DNA of 36,627 nt from CAZEAC01 sp964510065 (GTDB taxonomy: Bacteria; Bdellovibrionota_C; UBA2361; CAIXSY01), in NCBI GenBank assembly GCA_964510065.1, contig CAZEAC010000046.1:1-36627 (forward strand), read 5' to 3'. The notes beneath the pieces were generated by a model. The model was not told the origin of the DNA and made no database searches. It worked only from the letters and a program-made list of their open reading frames with translations. Shown piece after piece: positions 32,271 through 36,627 of the stretch. Position 1 is the first letter of the stretch, and each line of letters starts with the position of its first letter. Both the position numbers and the translations under genes were made by a program.

Positions 32271-33302
32271 ATGGAAAAGCAGAGGTTTGAATCAGTTTTA
32301 AAAGAGCTACAAGCGCGACCGCGTGTCTGGCTTGTGACTGGTGCCGCAGGATTTATTGGGTCAAATATTTGCGAAACGTTGCTGCGCATTGGTCAGCGCG
32401 TTCGTGGTCTCGATAACTTTTCGACTGGGTATAGGCACAATCTTGAGCATGTGCGTGCGGCGGTCGGAACGGAGGCCTATTCGCGCTTTGAATTCATCGA
32501 GGGCGATATTTGCGTGCCTGCTGATTGCGCGAAGGCATGTACGGGCGTGGGGTATGTGTTGCACCAAGCTGCGCTTGGTTCTGTACCGCGCTCAGTCGAT
32601 GATCCGATTACTTCCAATCGGGTTAATGTCGAGGGATTTCTCAATGTGATGCTGGCCGCGCGGGATGCAAAGGTGGCCCGAGTAGTGTATGCATCGTCGA
32701 GCGCGGTGTTTGGAGACAGTGAGACGCTGCCGAAGCAGGAGGGTAGCGAAGGGAAGCAGCTTTCTCCCTATGCGGTTACTAAGTTTGCAAATGAGCTTTA
32801 TGCCGATGTGTGTTTCTCGGTCTATGCAGTCGAAAGTATTGGACTTCGATATTTTAATGTTTTCGGTCCGAGGCAGGATCCTAATGGTGCGTACGCTGCG
32901 GTGGTCCCGCGTTGGATAGATGCGGCGATTTCGGCAAAGCAGTGTTTAGTCTATGGCGATGGCGAGACTACTCGGGACTTCTGTCATATTGATAACGTGG
33001 TGCAAGCAAATATCTTGGCGGCGCTTGCCGGGAAAGAGGCAGTTAGTAAGGCGTTTAATATTGCCTTCGGCGAACGTACCACGCTTAACGATCTTCATGA
33101 TTCAATATGGAAATCGCTGGTAGAGCTTCGAGGGGTGAAACCAATACCGAGGCGCCACGAATCTTTCCGTGCCGGTGATGTGCGCCATTCGCTTGCTGAT
33201 ATTTCACGTGCACGCGAGCTGCTGGGCTATAACCCGCAAATATCTTTGGGCGTTGGTCTTAAAAAACTTGTCGCTGAAACGCTGGCAATGATGGGAAAGT
33301 AA
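32271..33302 (+). CDS. UDP-N-acetylhexosamine 4-epimerase (TviC/WbpP type)
   Basis: A 343-aa short-chain dehydrogenase-fold epimerase. The NAD-binding motif is TGAAGFIGSN, the catalytic Ser lies in VVYASSSAVFGD, and Y-x-x-x-K is Tyr167/Lys171 in SPYAVTKFANELY. The flanking GLRYFNVFGPRQDP and GAYAAVVPRW stretches are characteristic of WbpP/TviC. Together with the dehydrogenase it should provide UDP-GalNAcA or a related sugar for surface polysaccharide. The two genes form an operon. Confidence 0.93.
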   Translation: MEKQRFESVLKELQARPRVWLVTGAAGFIGSNICETLLRIGQRVRGLDNFSTGYRHNLEHVRAAVGTEAYSRFEFIEGDICVPADCAKACTGVGYVLHQAALGSVPRSVDDPITSNRVNVEGFLNVMLAARDAKVARVVYASSSAVFGDSETLPKQEGSEGKQLSPYAVTKFANELYADVCFSVYAVESIGLRYFNVFGPRQDPNGAYAAVVPRWIDAAISAKQCLVYGDGETTRDFCHIDNVVQANILAALAGKEAVSKAFNIAFGERTTLNDLHDSIWKSLVELRGVKPIPRRHESFRAGDVRHSLADISRARELLGYNPQISLGVGLKKLVAETLAMMGK

Positions 33303-33349
33303 AGGCGCTTACAGGTTTGAGTCGTGCCGCTACTACGGCCTGGTTTCTC

Positions 33350-33401
33350 ATTGAAACTTCCCGTTGAGACTTCCCATTGAGACTTCCCATTGAGACTTCT
33401 C
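33350..33401. repeat. 13-bp tandem repeat, four units
   Basis: ATTGAAACTTCCC, GTTGAGACTTCCC, ATTGAGACTTCCC, ATTGAGACTTCTC: four contiguous units (33350-33401). Each junction can form a hairpin such as CATTGAGA/TCTCAATG. The last unit overlaps the stop of the convergent exported-protein gene. It lies between tviC and that gene, so it may also end transcription from both sides. Confidence 0.88.
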
Positions 33402-33891
33402 AATGAAACGGGGAAACCGGCATGTCGTTGTCGTCGTTGTTATCATTGGCTTCGACGATGGCAATAGTTGTCCCTGCTGCGACAGCCGTACCGCCAAGGG
33501 CAATAAGCGCTGCCCCAGACAAAGTCGCCGTTGCGCCGCCGCCTGCTACCGCTAACCCAGTCACGGTAACGCTTGTGAAGGTAATCCCTGGAGCAGAGGT
33601 CGAGACAGTCCAAACACCAGGAGACACGCCCTCGATGGCAGCGCTTCCGTTCAGAACCTCAGCAGATAAAGTTTCACCGGTTGTCGAGTTTAATAGCTGA
33701 ATGGAGAAGCCGCTTGCGGGTTTGCCGGTGTCATCAACCAAGTTAAATTCTACTTTTCCCAAATGCTGCACTTCGGAGACAGCCCGTGTAAAGCCAGAGG
33801 TGTCCTGAATAGTAATTGAACTCTCGGCTGAGGCGAACAGCGCGAAATTCAAAAAACAAAAGGTCAGTATGACTTTCGTAAGTATTCGCAA
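33400..33891 (-). CDS. Exported protein with SpaA/carboxypeptidase-regulatory-like domain and acidic C-tail
   Basis: 163 aa from TTG 33891 (AAGGA upstream). A Sec signal peptide (MRILTKVILTFCFLNFALFASA) precedes a beta-sandwich-like domain (FNLVDDTGKPASGFSIQLL, VSPGVWTVSTSAPG). The C-terminus is Gly/Ala-rich and hydrophobic (AVAGGGATATLSGAALIALGG), then highly acidic and asparagine-rich (NDNNDDND), ending MPVSPFH. Hydrophobic segment, polar acidic cluster and S-P-x terminus resemble small exported proteins that accompany polysaccharide loci. Placement beside a Wzy-type gene fits this. Confidence 0.7.
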   Translation of the reverse strand: MRILTKVILTFCFLNFALFASAESSITIQDTSGFTRAVSEVQHLGKVEFNLVDDTGKPASGFSIQLLNSTTGETLSAEVLNGSAAIEGVSPGVWTVSTSAPGITFTSVTVTGLAVAGGGATATLSGAALIALGGTAVAAGTTIAIVEANDNNDDNDMPVSPFH

Positions 33892-34142
33892 GACTTAATT
33901 TCCTTCTACGGCCGTTGTAGCACCAAGTTCATATTCGACGCTTTCTATGATTAGGTAAAGCATAAAGAAGCTATGCGAACATCAAATCGCTTTATAGTCC
34001 ATTCAGCACTTTAGATGCGGCGAGACTAGCGAGGTGTTCTACTAATGCTGCTAAAAATGCCGCATTTTGCAGGATTATTCCAAGGCTTGCGCAAGGGGCG
34101 CCATTACAACTCAAATTTCTAAGCCGGCTCGGCTGTTTTCGG

Positions 34143-35822
34143 TCAGGAGCTATGGGGGCGAGATTTTCCATCTAAGTAGAACGAAGTTAGCGATAGGAGC
34201 AGGCTCAACTCAAACAAAATCGCAGGGATACGAAATGGGAAGTCGAAAAGCGATGCGAAAAAAAATACGCAAAGACCACAGCCAAAGTACACCAGTAGCT
34301 TTCGTTCCACCGGATCTTGTTTTATGCGTCGACGCATTTGAATCGATAATAAAACAAAAACGGCTACAATTGGGAGAAACCCAAAAATTCCAACCTCGGT
34401 AAGTAGCTGGTAGGGGTCGGAGTGTAAGAATTCAGGGTTGAGTCCGGCAAGACTTGGATCCATCACCCGGGTGTAGAGATCGTTCCAAGCGCCGATTCCT
34501 ATTCCAAAAAATAGCGAAGGCTGGAGCAACGCGGCGCTGTCTTTATAGAACTGAAAGCGCATATCATCTTTTGAGTAGGCCAGGCCGTAGTCAATTCGAT
34601 CTGCCACAAGCTCCTGGCCAGTGTCATTCAGCAATAGAACCAGAAGCAGCGCGCCAAAAATAATTGGCAAAAGGCGGAGAACCCGCGGCGATTCTTTTAC
34701 TTTCTTTTCAATCCTCTGCAGGGTGTAGGGGAGATTGAAACTCGATTCTCGACGCCTTCGTCGCGAGGACTTTCGCTCGATTCGAGCCAGCTGCGGTTCT
34801 GGTGTGCGATGAAGGGGGCCGGAGAAGAGCGCGAAGAGTATAGTCCAACCCGCCAAAGCAACCCACGAGGAGCGGGAAAGGGTGCAAAGAACGGTCAGTA
34901 CGAGCGCAATTTGACCTAATAGGAGTAAGTACAGCACGAAAATACTGTGCTGGTAACTTTTGCTGGCGAGGAAACTTGAAAGTGGCGAAAGTGCTTCGAG
35001 GCCACGATCGCGGCGAATCTGGCGCAGTCTCTGTAGCTGTTGCGATAGGCTGGCCCCGACAAAGAGTGCAGCAAGAAGCAGATAGTGTCCAAGGTGATTT
35101 GCGTTGACGAAGGGCCATCGCGCACGATTTGATATAAAAATATTTTCCGGCGCCGCAATCCAGAAAAGTTTACCATTATCGTAGAGCCAATGGCTAAGCC
35201 CTATAGCGCACACTATTGCAGCACACCACGTTCCCGCTGAAACTAGCTGCCTCTGGAATCGATTCGATTCGGCGAGAAGCAGTCGTCCTACGATGAAGCT
35301 TGAGAGCACAAATAATATGCTCAAGGTTGACTCGACTGTTCGGCTGAAATTGGCAATGTTTGGCGTTGTACCCAAGACAGGATGCGCGACAGGGAATAGC
35401 AAGAAGTAAAGTGTCTGAAGTAATACGTAGGCAAGCAGCGCGGCAAAGCCGCCGACAATTATTCGAAAAGTGTACGCCTCCGGCTCATAAAACCTTCTAT
35501 GAAGAACCGCGGGCGCGCGAAGCGCGAGCAGGCCAAGGGCGGCAAAACTTACGAGGTAATAAAACAGCTCAACGACCGGATGTACTGCGCCGAAATAAAG
35601 CGGCATGGTCAGAATCGATCCGATCAGCGCGATACGGAGCCAGCGCGAAATTGTTGGAGAAAGAGTCGAATGAGCAGAAGAATCGGGGCCCTCTGTGCTT
35701 TCGATCTGAATCTGCTGCAGGCGACCTGAGTGGTGCACGTGCGCAATCGTCTGCTCTTGGACAAGTTCGTTAATTGCTGTTTCTTCTCGCGGCGGCGTAG
35801 GCGCGGCCGACTCGATTGCCAT
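34143..35822 (-). CDS. O-antigen ligase/polymerase-family (Wzy_C) membrane protein
   Basis: 559 aa from ATG 35822 (AAGGA upstream; an ATG 15 nt earlier has no ribosome site). A cytoplasmic, proline- and glutamate-rich N-terminus is followed by ten or more transmembrane helices. The Wzy_C-type region is visible as VLCTLSRSSWVALAGW, a cytoplasmic basic stretch, and a large periplasmic loop (GIGIGAWNDLYTR and FLHSDPYQLLTEVGIFG), whose H-S-D-P motif is characteristic. Such proteins polymerise or ligate polysaccharide at the periplasmic face. Polymerase versus ligase cannot be told from sequence alone. Confidence 0.88.
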   Translation of the reverse strand: MAIESAAPTPPREETAINELVQEQTIAHVHHSGRLQQIQIESTEGPDSSAHSTLSPTISRWLRIALIGSILTMPLYFGAVHPVVELFYYLVSFAALGLLALRAPAVLHRRFYEPEAYTFRIIVGGFAALLAYVLLQTLYFLLFPVAHPVLGTTPNIANFSRTVESTLSILFVLSSFIVGRLLLAESNRFQRQLVSAGTWCAAIVCAIGLSHWLYDNGKLFWIAAPENIFISNRARWPFVNANHLGHYLLLAALFVGASLSQQLQRLRQIRRDRGLEALSPLSSFLASKSYQHSIFVLYLLLLGQIALVLTVLCTLSRSSWVALAGWTILFALFSGPLHRTPEPQLARIERKSSRRRRRESSFNLPYTLQRIEKKVKESPRVLRLLPIIFGALLLVLLLNDTGQELVADRIDYGLAYSKDDMRFQFYKDSAALLQPSLFFGIGIGAWNDLYTRVMDPSLAGLNPEFLHSDPYQLLTEVGIFGFLPIVAVFVLLSIQMRRRIKQDPVERKLLVYFGCGLCVFFFASLFDFPFRIPAILFELSLLLSLTSFYLDGKSRPHSS

Positions 35823-36012
35823 ATTTCCTTTTTGCATGCTTTTGCGGTTTTGTCAGCATTTAGTCGTAGTTTGTATAGGCCTATTTGGCTGCCAATCCCA
35901 AACATTTCGCCCCTGCGCATTACATTTTATTTGGGGCGTACGGGGCTCTGTGGCTGACGGTTACTGTAGTTTCAAGCTGAGTAGAAATATTGTACGATTA
36001 TGTTGTTTAGTG

Positions 36013-36049
36013 GTAACTGCTCGTTAGCCCGGGATTTATGAGCAGTTAC
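36013..36049. repeat. Collapsed copy of the dispersed palindrome (outer arms only)
   Basis: GTAACTGCTC (36013-36022) and GAGCAGTTAC (36040-36049), 10-bp perfect inverted repeat with CGTTAGCCCGGGA next to the left arm, closely resembling the ATTACTCATTAACCCCGGG ends of copies D and I, but with the core missing. It is 35 nt upstream of the SCP2-domain gene. Confidence 0.75.
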
Positions 36050-36083
36050 GTTAAGTGGGTTGGATTATTGAGGGGGACGCGCT

Positions 36084-36530
36084 ATGAGCGCTGAGGATCG
36101 AGATCAGAAGCAGAACGACGAGGTCGAGCAGGAGCAGGCCGAAGTAGGTGAAGAGCGCCAAGAGCGGCCAGCGAAACGAGTTGGTAGTGCGCAGGATTTT
36201 CTTGGTAGCGAGATCGTTGCGCGTGCGCAAAGAGCGCAGCAAAAACTTCGATCGAATCTCGTAGGGACGGTAGCTATCGAACTTTCTGATTCGGGAGAGC
36301 GGTATCTTTTCGACTGGTCGAGCGATGTGCCGAACTCAAAAAAAATTGTTAAGGACGATCCCAGTGCCGCAGGCAGTGATTGCAAGATAAAGATTCATTC
36401 ACAGCACCTGATGAAAGTGATAAACGGGGATCTTAACCCGCAGGTAGGGATGCTTTCTGACAAGATCCATGTAGAAGGAAAGCTTGGGTTGGCGATCTAT
36501 TTCTTTAATCTTGTCACTCCGATGCGTTAG
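36084..36530 (+). CDS. SCP2 sterol-binding-domain protein
   Basis: 148 aa; ATG 36084 is preceded by GAGGGGG. About 35 hydrophilic, E/Q-rich residues are followed by a short helix and an SCP2-like domain: GTVAIELSDSGERYLFDW, CKIKIHSQHLMKVING, DLNPQVGMLSDKIHVEG, LAIYFFNLV. SCP2 domains bind lipid or acyl ligands in a hydrophobic cavity, and the ligand here is unknown. There is no signal peptide. The remaining window downstream is a repeat. Confidence 0.88.
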   Translation: MSAEDRDQKQNDEVEQEQAEVGEERQERPAKRVGSAQDFLGSEIVARAQRAQQKLRSNLVGTVAIELSDSGERYLFDWSSDVPNSKKIVKDDPSAAGSDCKIKIHSQHLMKVINGDLNPQVGMLSDKIHVEGKLGLAIYFFNLVTPMR

Positions 36531-36541
36531 CCCGCAAATCT

Positions 36542-36627
36542 GTAATTACTCATTAACCCCGGGTATTCTTTCCCTAACTCTGTGACCTCTGTGTCTCTGT
36601 GGTTTTTAAAGTATTTAAACCACAGAG
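36542..36627. repeat. Dispersed palindromic element, copy I, cut by the window end
   Basis: GTAATTACTCATTAACCCCG then GGGTATTCTTTCCC, the core CTCTGTGTCTCTGTGGTTT and the start of the mirrored core arm. It matches the right arm of copy D reversed. Confidence 0.9.

Noticed and set aside
33350..33401. Possible CRISPR array
   Set aside because: Units are contiguous 13-mers without spacers; no cas genes.

Overview
The window (roughly 50% G+C, densely coded) comes from a diderm, Gram-negative bacterium. The signs are a complete Tol-Pal cluster, a lipid A-type late acyltransferase, several lipoproteins with clear lipoboxes, and surface polysaccharide genes. Gene content resembles the proteobacterial or deltaproteobacterial grade, or a related candidate phylum; I cannot place it further. 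Two runs of exactly ten Ns show it is a scaffolded draft. One of them carries about 60 bp of foreign, very G+C-rich sequence inside guaA.

Layout. 1-3.2 kb: an uncharacterised EF-hand/coiled-coil protein, a tiny ORF and a Bax inhibitor-1/YccA membrane protein. 3.2-7.1 kb: guaA (interrupted only by the assembly artefact), a 68-aa protein and a hybrid histidine kinase. 7.1-10.0 kb: two small minus-strand genes, a small conserved-looking protein, then tpiA and gap on the minus strand with no pgk. 10.4-15.6 kb: tolQ-tolR-tolA/tonB-tolB-pal-cpoB. 15.6-18.2 kb: ribF-rluD-pgeF, overlapping and following cpoB directly. 18.3-21.2 kb: a YdcH/DUF465 protein behind a strong promoter, a receiver-domain remnant, a paralogue of the small 7.8-kb protein, two back-to-back repeats and a long-chain polyprenyl diphosphate synthase. 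21.4-24.9 kb: an ABC-2 exporter, tRNA-Glu(UUC) touching a large palindromic element, a patatin-like lipase and a Yip1-like membrane protein. 24.9-30.5 kb: queG, a YajG-like lipoprotein, and an operon with 4-nt overlaps (site-2 protease, acyltransferase, TPR lipoprotein, rRNA-type methyltransferase). 30.7-36.5 kb: a small membrane protein, a UDP-sugar dehydrogenase/epimerase pair (TviB/TviC type), an exported protein with an acidic tail, a Wzy/O-antigen-ligase protein and an SCP2-domain protein.

The most distinctive signal is a dispersed imperfect palindrome of about 120-145 bp. Its core reads CTCTGTGTCTCTGTGGTTT and is mirrored after a short spacer. There are nine copies (the last cut by the window end) plus one collapsed copy made only of the outer arms. 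The copies carry two kinds of outer terminal repeat, so at least two related non-autonomous (MITE-like) families share one core. Copies sit inside the Tol-Pal cluster, directly behind a terminator, and directly before a start codon. Other palindromes lie at 131-166, 23085-23299 and 26847-26952.

I see no defence system, prophage, CRISPR array or transposase gene. Most of the window is chromosomal housekeeping and envelope biology; the unusual content is the repeat population, the small-protein paralogue pair and a few undescribed proteins.
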